The notes beneath the pieces were generated by a model. That model ran no database searches, was not told where the DNA came from, and was given only the letters and a program-made list of their open reading frames with translations. Position numbers and translations under genes: made by a program. Positions 45,681-53,846 of a stretch of 64,000 nucleotides of DNA are shown here, piece after piece; position 1 is the stretch's first letter; each line of letters starts with the position of its first letter. Source of the DNA: Nocardia vulneris (GTDB lineage Bacteria > Actinomycetota > Actinomycetes > Mycobacteriales > Mycobacteriaceae); assembly GCF_001613425.1 (NCBI RefSeq), contig NZ_BDCI01000015.1, forward strand, positions 186,001 to 250,000, written 5' to 3'.

Positions 45681-46753
45681 CAGCGCCCAGGTACCGCATC
45701 GCGACCATCCCCGGCGACGGCATCGGCGTGGACGTCACCGCCGCCGCCGTCTCGGTGCTCGACGCCGTGCTGCCCGGCCTCGAGTGGACCGAATTCGATT
45801 GGTCCTGCGCGAAATATCTGAGCACCGGCCGGATGATGCCGCCCGACGGTCCCGAACTGCTCGCCGGTTTCGACGCGATCCTGCTCGGTGCGGTCGGCTT
45901 TCCCGGTGTGCCCGACCATGTTTCGCTGTGGGGTCTGCTGATTCCGTTGCGCCGTGCCTTCCATCAGTACGTCAATCTGCGGCCGGTCCGGCTGCTGCCC
46001 GGCACCGAATCGGCCCTGCGCGGGCGCAGCGCCGAGGAACTGGACATCCTCATCGTGCGGGAGAACTCGGAGGGCGAATACTCCGAGATCGGCGGCACGC
46101 ACAATCCGGGCCGCGCGGACGAATTCGTGCTCCAGGAGTCGGTGTTCACCCGGGTCGGGTGCGAACGGATCATCCGGTACGCGTTCGAGCGGGCTCGGGA
46201 ACGCGGTGGCCGGTTGTGCTCGGCCACCAAGTCGAACGGCCTGATCCACTCGATGCCGTACTGGGACAGCGTGTTCGAACGGATCGCCGCCGACTACCCC
46301 GATGTGCAGACCCGGCAGATGCACGTGGACGCGCTCGCGGCGGAGATCGTGCTGCACCCGGACCGGCTGGACGTGATCGTGGGCTCGAACCTGTTCGGCG
46401 ACATCCTGTCCGACCTCGCCGCGGCCGTGACCGGCGGCCTCGGGCTCGCCCCCTCGGGCAATATCAACCCCGAGCGCACCGCACCGTCGATGTTCGAGGC
46501 GGTACACGGCAGCGCGCCCGATATCGCGGGCCAGGGCATCGCCGATCCGATCGCTCAGATCCTCGCGGGCGCAATGCTGCTCGACCACCTCGGCGAAACC
46601 GCCGCGGCGGCCGCGGTGGACCGGGCGGTGTGCGACGTACTCGGCAAAGGCGAGGTGCGCACGCCGGACCTGGGTGGCGAGGCGACCACGACGGAACTCG
46701 CCGCCGCCGTCGCGGACCGCGCTGCCGAACTGGTCGCCATCCCTCCGCGCTGA
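45677..46753 (+). CDS. Tartrate / D-malate-type dehydrogenase (isocitrate dehydrogenase family)
   Basis: A 358-residue beta-decarboxylating dehydrogenase. It starts with YRIATIPGDGIGVDV, has VRENSEGEYSEIGG with the substrate-contact region, KSNGLIHSM, and DVIVGSNLFGDILSDLAA, followed by GLAPSGNINPE. The family covers isopropylmalate, tartrate and D-malate dehydrogenases; the ENSEGEYSEIGG form is that of tartrate/D-malate enzymes. GTG 45677 overlaps the preceding stop. It would produce pyruvate or a 2-oxoacid in this cluster. Confidence 0.88.
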   Translation: MTAPRYRIATIPGDGIGVDVTAAAVSVLDAVLPGLEWTEFDWSCAKYLSTGRMMPPDGPELLAGFDAILLGAVGFPGVPDHVSLWGLLIPLRRAFHQYVNLRPVRLLPGTESALRGRSAEELDILIVRENSEGEYSEIGGTHNPGRADEFVLQESVFTRVGCERIIRYAFERARERGGRLCSATKSNGLIHSMPYWDSVFERIAADYPDVQTRQMHVDALAAEIVLHPDRLDVIVGSNLFGDILSDLAAAVTGGLGLAPSGNINPERTAPSMFEAVHGSAPDIAGQGIADPIAQILAGAMLLDHLGETAAAAAVDRAVCDVLGKGEVRTPDLGGEATTTELAAAVADRAAELVAIPPR

Positions 46754-46788
46754 GCGGGTTCAGTTGGCCCGCAACAGTTTTCCCTTGC

Positions 46789-47541
46789 TCAGGTGGTCAA
46801 CCAGATGGCCTCGGCCGCGGGACGGCCGAGGTCGGTGGGCGTTTCCCCGCTGCCGATGCGAATCGCGATGGTGCCCGCGAAGTCCCGGCGTTCGAGCACG
46901 GTGATCGCGGTGTCCAGGGCGATGCCCACGGAGTCGAAATAGCGCAGCATCTCCGGATCCGAATCGGAGATGCGCGCGACCCGGCCCGCCTCGCCCGCAT
47001 GGAAGTCGCTGAGCTGACGAGCCGGCGGCGTGGGGACCGCGCCGTCCACCGACGGAATGGGATCGCCGTGCGGATCCCGGTCGGGATAGCCGAGTTTCGC
47101 GTCGATGCGCGCCACCAGCAGTTCGGAGACCGCGTGCTCGAGCACCTCGGCCTCGTCGTGCACCTCGTCCCAGCCGTAGCCGAGCTCGTTGACCAGGAAG
47201 GTCTCGATCAGCCGGTGCCGGCGCACCATCGCGATGGCGGCGCGGCGACCGCCCTCGGTGAGCGTGATCGACCCGTAGCGGGCGTGCTCGACCAAGCCTT
47301 GGTCGGCGAGTTTGCGCACCGCCTCGGACACCGTGGACGCGGAGACCCCGATCCGTTCCGCGAGCAGTTTGGTCGACACCTTCTCCTGCGACCATTCCTG
47401 CGCGGTCCAGATCACCTTCAAATAGTCCTGCGCCACCGAGGAGAGCACCGGCGCGATGGTCGCGGTGGTGCCGCGGGCCTCGCCCGGCACGGGGGCGTCG
47501 GTCAGCTCGCGTCTTGTGGCGATGTCTCGTTTACCGGGCAC
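46789..47541 (-). CDS. sirR: DtxR/MntR-family metal-dependent regulator (SirR-like)
   Basis: A winged-helix regulator whose conserved part starts at SSVAQDYLKVIWTAQEW. The recognition region is LAERIGVSASTVSEAVRKL. The dimer and metal domain includes RRHRLIETFLVNELGY and WDEVHDEAEVLEHAV, then a C-terminal FeoA/SH3-like domain. It matches the M. tuberculosis Rv2788 type, a manganese-responsive family. The start is unclear: GTG 47541 gives 250 residues with about 30 unconserved at the N-terminus. It is divergent from ribF. Confidence 0.85.
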   Translation of the reverse strand: MPGKRDIATRRELTDAPVPGEARGTTATIAPVLSSVAQDYLKVIWTAQEWSQEKVSTKLLAERIGVSASTVSEAVRKLADQGLVEHARYGSITLTEGGRRAAIAMVRRHRLIETFLVNELGYGWDEVHDEAEVLEHAVSELLVARIDAKLGYPDRDPHGDPIPSVDGAVPTPPARQLSDFHAGEAGRVARISDSDPEMLRYFDSVGIALDTAITVLERRDFAGTIAIRIGSGETPTDLGRPAAEAIWLTT

Positions 47542-47737
47542 ATACTCGAGCTTAAGCACAGGAGACCCGATTGACACAGCTCGCCGCACAGTGGAACCAG
47601 GGTTTCATCACCCGTACACAACTCCGGAAGCTGCGCGTGACATCAGCCACCCTCGCGGCGGGGTCATCGCCGGCACCGCCGTTGCGGCGACCGCCTTCGG
47701 TCGGACCGTGTTTCCGTGCGCGATATAAGCTGCGCGT

Positions 47738-48706
47738 GTGCAGAGATGGCGAGGTCTCGAGGACGTGCCCGCGGACTGGGGCCGATGTGTACTGACGATC
47801 GGTGTGTTCGACGGTGTGCACCGCGGACACGCGCAGTTGATCAGCAGAGCGGTGAAGAAGGCGGCCGCGCGCGGGGTGCCCGCGGTGTTGATGACCTTCG
47901 ATCCGCATCCGATGGAGGTGGTCCGCCCCGGCTCGCATCCGGCGCAGCTGACCACCCTGACCCGCCGGGCCGAACTGGCCGAGGAATTGGGCGTCGACGT
48001 GTTCTGCGTGATGCCGTTCACCCAGGCCTTCATGAAGCTCACGCCCGTGCGCTACGTGCACGACCTGCTGGTCGAGCGGCTGCACGTGAGCGAAGTGGTG
48101 ATCGGCGACAACTTCACCTTCGGCAAGAAGGCGGCGGGCACCGTCGACACCATGCGGGAGCTCGGCAAGCGCTGGGGCTTCGAGGTCGACGGCGTCAAGC
48201 TGCTCGGCGAACACGCGGTCACCTTCTCCTCCACCTACATTCGCGCCTGCGTCGACGCAGGCGATATGGCCGCCGCGGCCGAGGCGCTCGGCCGGCCGCA
48301 CCGGGTCGAGGGCGTGGTCGTGCACGGCGACGGGCGCGGGCGCCAGCTCGGCTTCCCGACCGCGAACGTGGCGCCGCCGATGCACGCCGCGATCCCGGCC
48401 GACGGCGTGTACGCGGGCTGGTTCACCGTGCTCGGTCCCGGGCCGACCATCGGCACCGTCACCCCCGGTGAACGCGCGATGGCCGCGATCTCGGTCGGCA
48501 CCAACCCCACCTTCTCCGGGCGCGCCCGCACGGTCGAGGCATATGTGCTCGACGGTGAAGCCGATCTCTACGGCCAGCACGTCGCGGTCGATTTCGTCGA
48601 CCACGTGCGCGGGCAGCGCAAATTCGATTCGATCGATGAACTCATCGAGACCATGGGCCGCGATGTCGAGAACGCGCGAAAGGTGCTCGCCGCCGAAGGC
48701 AAGTGA
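47738..48706 (+). CDS. ribF: Bifunctional riboflavin kinase / FAD synthetase
   Basis: A 322-residue protein. The FAD synthetase domain has the nucleotidyltransferase motif GVFDGVHRGHAQL near residue 22 and TFGKKAAGTV. The riboflavin kinase domain starts around residue 185 with GDGRGRQLGFPTANV and ends with DHVRGQRKFDSIDELI. It makes FMN and FAD from riboflavin. GTG 47738 is the start. The ribF-rpsO-pnp order is as in mycobacteria. Confidence 0.95.
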   Translation: MQRWRGLEDVPADWGRCVLTIGVFDGVHRGHAQLISRAVKKAAARGVPAVLMTFDPHPMEVVRPGSHPAQLTTLTRRAELAEELGVDVFCVMPFTQAFMKLTPVRYVHDLLVERLHVSEVVIGDNFTFGKKAAGTVDTMRELGKRWGFEVDGVKLLGEHAVTFSSTYIRACVDAGDMAAAAEALGRPHRVEGVVVHGDGRGRQLGFPTANVAPPMHAAIPADGVYAGWFTVLGPGPTIGTVTPGERAMAAISVGTNPTFSGRARTVEAYVLDGEADLYGQHVAVDFVDHVRGQRKFDSIDELIETMGRDVENARKVLAAEGK

Positions 48707-48872
48707 ATCCGGGCGGTGCAGGGCATCCCGACCGGGTGCATCGACCCGCGATTCGGTCTACCGCGTCCGTTCCGGTAAGGTAGATCCTCGGGTTTGCTGC
48801 GGTCCGCGGCGGCGCCCACACCCGGGTAACCGGAAATTCGAGCGCGGCACTGAAATAGGGAGTGGATGCCTC

Positions 48873-49142
48873 ATGGCTCTGACCACTGAGCAGAAGTCGG
48901 CGATTCTGAAGGAATACGGCCTGCACGAGAAGGACACCGGTTCGCCGGAGGCCCAGATCGCGCTGCTGTCCAAGCGGATCTCCGATCTCACCGAGCACCT
49001 GAAGGTGCACAAGCACGACCACCACACCCGGCACGGCCTGCTCGCGCTGATCGGTCGTCGTCGTCGGCTCTCGAAGTACCTGGCCGCCAACGACATCCAG
49101 CGCTACCGCTCGCTCATCGAGCGTCTGGGCCTGCGTCGGTAA
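48873..49142 (+). CDS. rpsO: 30S ribosomal protein S15
   Basis: An 89-residue S15. The sequence MALTTEQKSAILKEYGL, GSPEAQIALLSKRI, HKHDHHTRHGLLALIGRRR and YLAANDIQRYRSLIERLGLR is standard. ATG 48873 is the family start; the frame upstream is open but not conserved. The protein binds the central domain of 16S rRNA. Terminator-like hairpins lie in the long gap downstream. Confidence 0.97.
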   Translation: MALTTEQKSAILKEYGLHEKDTGSPEAQIALLSKRISDLTEHLKVHKHDHHTRHGLLALIGRRRRLSKYLAANDIQRYRSLIERLGLRR

Positions 49143-49234
49143 TTTCGGCCGCGCGGGCGCGGCGTGGTTCGCGGCCTGTCTGCCAGCATCGCGGAGCGAT
49201 TCGATGAGGGGCGGCGGTCGGGTGACGGGTGGGC

Positions 49235-49297
49235 CTCGCACCTCAGCTGTCGAGACTCGCGCCTACGGCGCATGCGCTTCGACAGCTGAGCTGCGAG
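49235..49297. repeat. Inverted repeat with 19-bp arms
   Basis: Left arm 49235-49253 (CTCGCACCTCAGCTGTCGA) pairs with 49279-49297 with one mismatch. The 25-base loop holds a GCGCCTACGGCGC stem. It lies 93 bases after rpsO and could be a processing or terminator site. Confidence 0.7.
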
Positions 49298-49391
49298 ACG
49301 GCCGCGAACGGGTCGCTCGAAAGGCTCGCTCCGTGGTGGCCGACCGAGAATGGTCGGCGCGACACACGGTTTGCGGAGGCCCACGAAGCTC

Positions 49392-49426
49392 AGCCAACGG
49401 GGAGACGTACAATCTCCCCGTTGGCT
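49392..49426 (+). terminator. Hairpin terminator between rpsO and pnp
   Basis: Fourteen-base perfect stem: AGCCAACGGGGAGA (49392-49405) with TCTCCCCGTTGGCT (49413-49426), seven-base loop, followed by ATTCGTGT. It probably ends the ribF-rpsO transcript. Confidence 0.75.
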
Positions 49427-49728
49427 ATTCGTGTATGGGGGCGACAGTGGATTTGTGCGCCTGTTACACGACGACATTTGGACAGCCGTAAGTACCCGCC
49501 CGCGTGGCGTCGGTCTTCGGTAGTGGCCTCCCGGCAGGGGATAGACCGCCGGCGGGCTTCGATCGATGACCGCCTCCGCGTCGCCGTGATCCAAGGGGAT
49601 TCGGCCGGGTCTGCGCGTCGCCGCCAGGAGGGCTGCCGCGCGTCCGTACCCAGGTACGGCTGACGAAGCGCCGGATCGCGCCGCCCAAGCGCTCGAGCCG
49701 GCGAAAGACGAGAGGTTGAGAGAAGAGA

Positions 49729-52020
49729 ATGACCGAAACAACTGAACGCAAGTCCTCGGCCGTCGAGGTCGAGCCCGGTGTGTTCGAATCCGTCGCGCTG
49801 ATCGACAACGGCACGCTCGGTACCCGCACCGTCCGCTTCGAGACGGGCCGGCTGGCCCGGCAGGCCGCCGGTGCGGTCGTCGCCTACCTGGACGACGAGA
49901 CCATGCTGCTGTCCGCCACCACCGCGGGCAAGTCGCCGAAGGACCAGTTCGACTTCTTCCCGCTGACGGTCGACGTCGAAGAGCGCATGTACGCCGCGGG
50001 CCGCATCCCGGGCTCGTTCTTCCGTCGCGAGGGCCGCCCGTCCACCGACGCGATCCTGACCTGCCGCCTGATCGACCGCCCGCTGCGCCCGTCGTTCGTC
50101 GACGGCCTGCGCAACGAGATCCAGGTCGTCGTCACGGTGCTGAGCCTGGACCCGAACGACCTGTACGACGTCGTCGCGATCAACGCCGCGTCCGCCTCCA
50201 CCCAGATCGCCGGCCTGCCGTTCTCCGGCCCGGTCGGCGGCGTGCGCGTCGCGCTGATCGACGGCCAGTGGGTCGCGTTCCCGACCGTCGAGCAGCTCGA
50301 GGGCGCCGTGTTCGACATGGTCGTCGCGGGTCGCGTGGTCGAGTCCGGCGACGTCGCGATCATGATGGTCGAGGCCGAGGCCACCGACAAGGTCATCGCG
50401 CTGATCGAGGGCGGCGCGCAGGCACCGACCGAGGCCGTGGTGGCCGAGGGCCTCGAGGCCGCCAAGCCGTTCATCGCCCGCCTCTGCAAGGCGCAGGCCG
50501 ACCTGGCCGAGCTGGCCGCCAAGCCGACCGGTGAGTTCCCGCTCTTCCCGCCCTACGAGGCCGATGTCTACGAGGCCGTCGAAGGCACCGCCAAGCGTGA
50601 GCTGGGCGAGGCGCTCTCGATCGCGGACAAGCAGGAGCGCGAGGCGAAGATCGACGAGATCAAGCTCGACGTGCTGTCCCGGCTCGGCGACGATTTCGCC
50701 GGCCGCGAAAAGGAACTGGGCGCCGCGTTCCGCTCGGTCACCAAGAAGCTGGTGCGCCAGCGCATCCTGACCGACGGCTTCCGCATCGACGGTCGCGGGC
50801 TCGCGGACATCCGCGCGCTCTCCGCCGAAGTCGCCGTGGTGCCGCGCGCGCACGGTTCGGCGCTGTTCGAGCGGGGCGAGACCCAGATCATGGGCGTCAC
50901 CACCCTCGACATGGTGAAGATGGCCCAGCAGGTCGACTCGCTCGGCCCGGAGACCAGCAAGCGCTACATGCACCACTACAACTTCCCGCCGTTCTCCACC
51001 GGCGAGACCGGTCGCGTCGGTTCGCCGAAGCGCCGCGAGATCGGCCACGGCGCGCTCGCCGAGCGGGCCCTGATGCCGGTGCTGCCGAGCCAGGAAGAGT
51101 TCCCCTACGCCATCCGTCAGGTCTCGGAAGCGTTGAGCTCCAACGGTTCCACCTCGATGGGCTCGGTCTGCGCCTCGACCCTGTCGCTGCTGAACGCCGG
51201 TGTGCCGCTGAAGGCGCCGGTCGCCGGCATCGCGATGGGTCTGGTGTCGGACACGATCACCAACGACAAGGGCGAGGACGAGGTGCGCTACGTCGCGCTG
51301 ACCGACATCCTCGGCGCCGAGGACGCTTTCGGCGATATGGACTTCAAGGTCGCGGGCACCAAGGAGTTCGTCACCGCGCTGCAGCTCGACACCAAGCTGG
51401 ACGGCATCCCGTCGCAGGTGCTGGCCGGTGCGCTGAGCCAGGCGCACGACGCGCGCAACACCATCCTGGAGGTCATGGCCGAGGCCATCGACACCCCGGA
51501 CGAGATGAGCCAGTACGCGCCGCGGGTCACCGCGATCAAGATCCCGGTCGACAAGATCGGCGAGGTGATCGGGCCCAAGGGCAAGGTGATCAACCAGATC
51601 ACCGAGGAGACCGGCGCCAACATCTCGATCGAGGACGACGGCACGGTCTACGTCGGTGCGACCAACGGCCCCGCGGCGCAGGCGGCGATCGACCAGATCA
51701 ACGCCATCGCGAACCCGCAACTGCCGAAGGTCGGCGAGCGCTTCCTCGGCACGGTCGTCAAGACCACCGCCTTCGGCGCGTTCGTCTCGCTGCTGCCGGG
51801 CCGCGACGGCCTGGTGCACATCTCGAAGCTGGGCAACGGCAAGCGCGTGGCGAAGGTCGAAGACGTGGTGAACGTCGGCGACAAGCTGCGCGTGGAGATC
51901 GCCGATATCGACAACCGCGGCAAGATCTCGCTGGTGCCGGTCGAAGAGGAGGCTGCCGAAACGGCCGCCGCGCCTGCCGATGCCGAGACCGTTGATGCGG
52001 GCGCGGCAGGGGCAGAGTAG
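49729..52020 (+). CDS. pnp: Polyribonucleotide nucleotidyltransferase (PNPase/GpsI)
   Basis: A 763-residue PNPase. Two RNase PH-like domains are separated by a helical domain (about residues 250-330). The second core has FERGETQIMGVTTL and GEFPYAIR-like FPYAIRQVSEALSSNG. KH (IGEVIGPKGKVINQI) and S1 (GERFLGTVVKTTAFGAFVSL) domains close the protein. It degrades RNA 3' to 5' using phosphate. ATG 49729 follows a purine-rich leader. PNPase is the exonuclease that Ro60 and Y RNA engage in Deinococcus, relevant to the RNA at 15.1-15.4 kb only as background. Confidence 0.97.
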   Translation: MTETTERKSSAVEVEPGVFESVALIDNGTLGTRTVRFETGRLARQAAGAVVAYLDDETMLLSATTAGKSPKDQFDFFPLTVDVEERMYAAGRIPGSFFRREGRPSTDAILTCRLIDRPLRPSFVDGLRNEIQVVVTVLSLDPNDLYDVVAINAASASTQIAGLPFSGPVGGVRVALIDGQWVAFPTVEQLEGAVFDMVVAGRVVESGDVAIMMVEAEATDKVIALIEGGAQAPTEAVVAEGLEAAKPFIARLCKAQADLAELAAKPTGEFPLFPPYEADVYEAVEGTAKRELGEALSIADKQEREAKIDEIKLDVLSRLGDDFAGREKELGAAFRSVTKKLVRQRILTDGFRIDGRGLADIRALSAEVAVVPRAHGSALFERGETQIMGVTTLDMVKMAQQVDSLGPETSKRYMHHYNFPPFSTGETGRVGSPKRREIGHGALAERALMPVLPSQEEFPYAIRQVSEALSSNGSTSMGSVCASTLSLLNAGVPLKAPVAGIAMGLVSDTITNDKGEDEVRYVALTDILGAEDAFGDMDFKVAGTKEFVTALQLDTKLDGIPSQVLAGALSQAHDARNTILEVMAEAIDTPDEMSQYAPRVTAIKIPVDKIGEVIGPKGKVINQITEETGANISIEDDGTVYVGATNGPAAQAAIDQINAIANPQLPKVGERFLGTVVKTTAFGAFVSLLPGRDGLVHISKLGNGKRVAKVEDVVNVGDKLRVEIADIDNRGKISLVPVEEEAAETAAAPADAETVDAGAAGAE

Positions 52021-52031
52021 TACTTGTCTCT

Positions 52032-53402
52032 GTGACGAAGAAGAAGACGACAGCCCCTCTGCTCCGCCGCGAGCAGGGGGGTTCGTCTGTGGAGCTGCGG
52101 GCGAACATGATTGATCCCGGCGTACAGCGCACCGTGCTACCCGGCGGGCTGCGCGTGGTCACCGAGCATGTGCCCGGCGTGCGTTCGGCATCGATCGGCG
52201 TCTGGGTGGGCGTCGGTTCGCGCGACGAAGGTCCGACCGTCGCCGGTGCGGCCCACTTCCTCGAGCACCTGCTGTTCAAGGCGACGCCGACGCGCACCGC
52301 GCTCGACATCGCGCAGGCGATGGACGCGGTCGGCGGCGAGCTCAACGCGTTCACCGCGAAAGAGCAGACCTGCTACTACGCGCACGTGCTCGACGAGGAT
52401 CTGCCGCTGGCCGTCGACATGGTCTCCGATGTGGTGCTCAACGGGCTGTGCCGCGCCGCCGACGTCGACGTGGAACGGCAGGTGGTGCTCGAGGAGATCG
52501 CCATGCGCGACGACGACCCGGAGGACGTGGTCGGCGACTCGTTCCTGTCCGCGCTGTTCGGCGATCATCCGATCGGTCGGCCGGTGATCGGCTCCATCGA
52601 ATCCATCGAATCGATGCACGCGGCGCAGCTGCGCGGCTTCCACCTGCGGCGCTACCGGCCGGACCGGATGGTCGTCGCGGTCGCGGGCAACGTCGAACAC
52701 GACCACACGGTGGAGCTGGTGCACCGGGCGTTCCAGAATCGGCTCGATCCGGCGGCGCAACCCGCCAAACGGCGGGAGGGCCGGTTCCGGCCGCAGAGCG
52801 ATCCCGAATTGCAGTGGAGCCACCGCGACAGCGAGCAGGCGCATCTGGCGTTCGGGGTGCGCGCCTTCGGGCGGCACGAGGGCGAGCGGCGCTGGCCGCT
52901 CTCGGTGCTCAACACCGTGGTCGGCGGCGGACTGAGTTCCCGGTTGTTCCAACGCATCCGGGAGGAACGCGGGCTCGCCTACTCGGTGTACTCGAGTGTG
53001 GACACCTTCGCCGACACCGGCGCGTTCTCGGTGTACATCGGCTGCCAGCCGGAAAATCTCGGCAAGGTGGCTTCGTTGGCCCGCGGCGTGCTCGAAGAGG
53101 TTGCGGCGGACGGCATTTCCGATGCCGAGTGCGCCCGCGCCAAGGGGTCGTTGCGTGGTGGTCTGGTGCTGGGCCTGGAGGATTCGGCGTCCAGGATGAA
53201 CCGCATCGGCCGCAGCGAGCTCAGCTACGGCAACCATCGCAGTGTGTCGGAAACGCTGGCCCGGATCGACGCGGTCACCACCGACGAGGTCTCGGCGATC
53301 GCGCGTACTCTGCTGGCCCGCCCCTTCGCGGCCTCGATCGCGGGCCCCTACAAGCGGACTCGGGAAATCCCCGCGGCCGTGCGGCGGCTGGTCGAAGGCT
53401 AG
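52032..53402 (+). CDS. pepR: M16 family zinc metallopeptidase
   Basis: A 456-residue M16 (pitrilysin/processing-peptidase) protein. The inverted zinc motif is H75-F-L-E78-H79, with the downstream Glu in VVLEEIAMRDDDPED. GRPVIGSIESI and GGGLSSRLFQRIREERGLAYSVYS mark the two halves. It is the M. tuberculosis pepR counterpart and follows pnp by 11 bp. Substrates are not known. The GTG at 52032 begins VTKKKT. Confidence 0.93.
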   Translation: MTKKKTTAPLLRREQGGSSVELRANMIDPGVQRTVLPGGLRVVTEHVPGVRSASIGVWVGVGSRDEGPTVAGAAHFLEHLLFKATPTRTALDIAQAMDAVGGELNAFTAKEQTCYYAHVLDEDLPLAVDMVSDVVLNGLCRAADVDVERQVVLEEIAMRDDDPEDVVGDSFLSALFGDHPIGRPVIGSIESIESMHAAQLRGFHLRRYRPDRMVVAVAGNVEHDHTVELVHRAFQNRLDPAAQPAKRREGRFRPQSDPELQWSHRDSEQAHLAFGVRAFGRHEGERRWPLSVLNTVVGGGLSSRLFQRIREERGLAYSVYSSVDTFADTGAFSVYIGCQPENLGKVASLARGVLEEVAADGISDAECARAKGSLRGGLVLGLEDSASRMNRIGRSELSYGNHRSVSETLARIDAVTTDEVSAIARTLLARPFAASIAGPYKRTREIPAAVRRLVEG

Positions 53403-53420
53403 GGCGCTCGCGCCGGCGGG

Positions 53421-53753
53421 TCAGGCGCCGGCGCGGTTCGCGGCGTCGACGATCGAGGGGAGCAGGCCGGGGAGGGCGGCTTCGACGTCGGTGGCGCGCA
53501 GGCGCTGCCAGATCTGGCCCTCGACGATCACGCGCTCGATCACGCCTGCCTCGCGCAGGATCTTGAAATGGTGGGTCGCGGTCGATTTGTTGATCGCGTC
53601 GTAGAGCGAGTTGCAGCGCACCGGAGTGCCCGCGCCCGCATTGCTCAGTCGGCGCACCATCTCGAGCCGCACGGGGTCCTGCAATGCGGCGAGCACGGTC
53701 GGCAGCGGGGCTACCGGGGGGACATCGACCACCGTATCTTTAGCATCGGTCAT
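53421..53753 (-). CDS. ArsR family regulator
   Basis: A 110-residue winged-helix repressor. The pattern LAALQDPVRLEMVRRLSNA, CNSLYDAINKSTATHHFKILREAGVIER is that of ArsR/SmtB proteins without the metal-site cysteine pair. ATG 53753 gives family length. It is divergent from an MFS gene and separated from it by an inverted repeat that is probably its operator. Confidence 0.88.
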   Translation of the reverse strand: MTDAKDTVVDVPPVAPLPTVLAALQDPVRLEMVRRLSNAGAGTPVRCNSLYDAINKSTATHHFKILREAGVIERVIVEGQIWQRLRATDVEAALPGLLPSIVDAANRAGA

Positions 53754-53770
53754 GATCCACCTCACTTTGG

Positions 53771-53828
53771 GGTTTGATGATCGTCGTACCGGATGTATGG
53801 TCGAGCTCGGTTCGATCATCATCAAACC
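53771..53828. promoter_or_regulatory. ArsR operator: inverted repeat
   Basis: GGTTTGATGATCG at 53771-53783 is mirrored by CGATCATCATCAAACC at 53813-53828, with three extra bases in the right arm. A GGTTTGATGA core of ten bases is exact. It occupies the gap between the divergent ArsR and MFS genes. Confidence 0.75.
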
Positions 53829-53846
53829 TACCCGATCGGAGTTTCG

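Larger units (their letters stand above)
49143..49728. other. 586-bp rpsO-pnp spacer with two strong hairpins
   Basis: No supported gene lies here. A 19-bp inverted repeat (49235-49297) and a 14-bp terminator-like hairpin (49392-49426) divide it. The final 300 bases form the pnp leader, which contains several short GC stems. GAGAGGTTGAGAGAAGAGA precedes the pnp ATG. In E. coli the pnp leader is cut by RNase III for autocontrol; a similar role here is only a possibility. Confidence 0.6.

Noticed and set aside
38100..46753. Ectoine degradation cluster
   Set aside because: Racemase-fold and aminotransferase genes resemble EutA and DoeD types, but ectoine hydrolase and deacetylase genes are missing.
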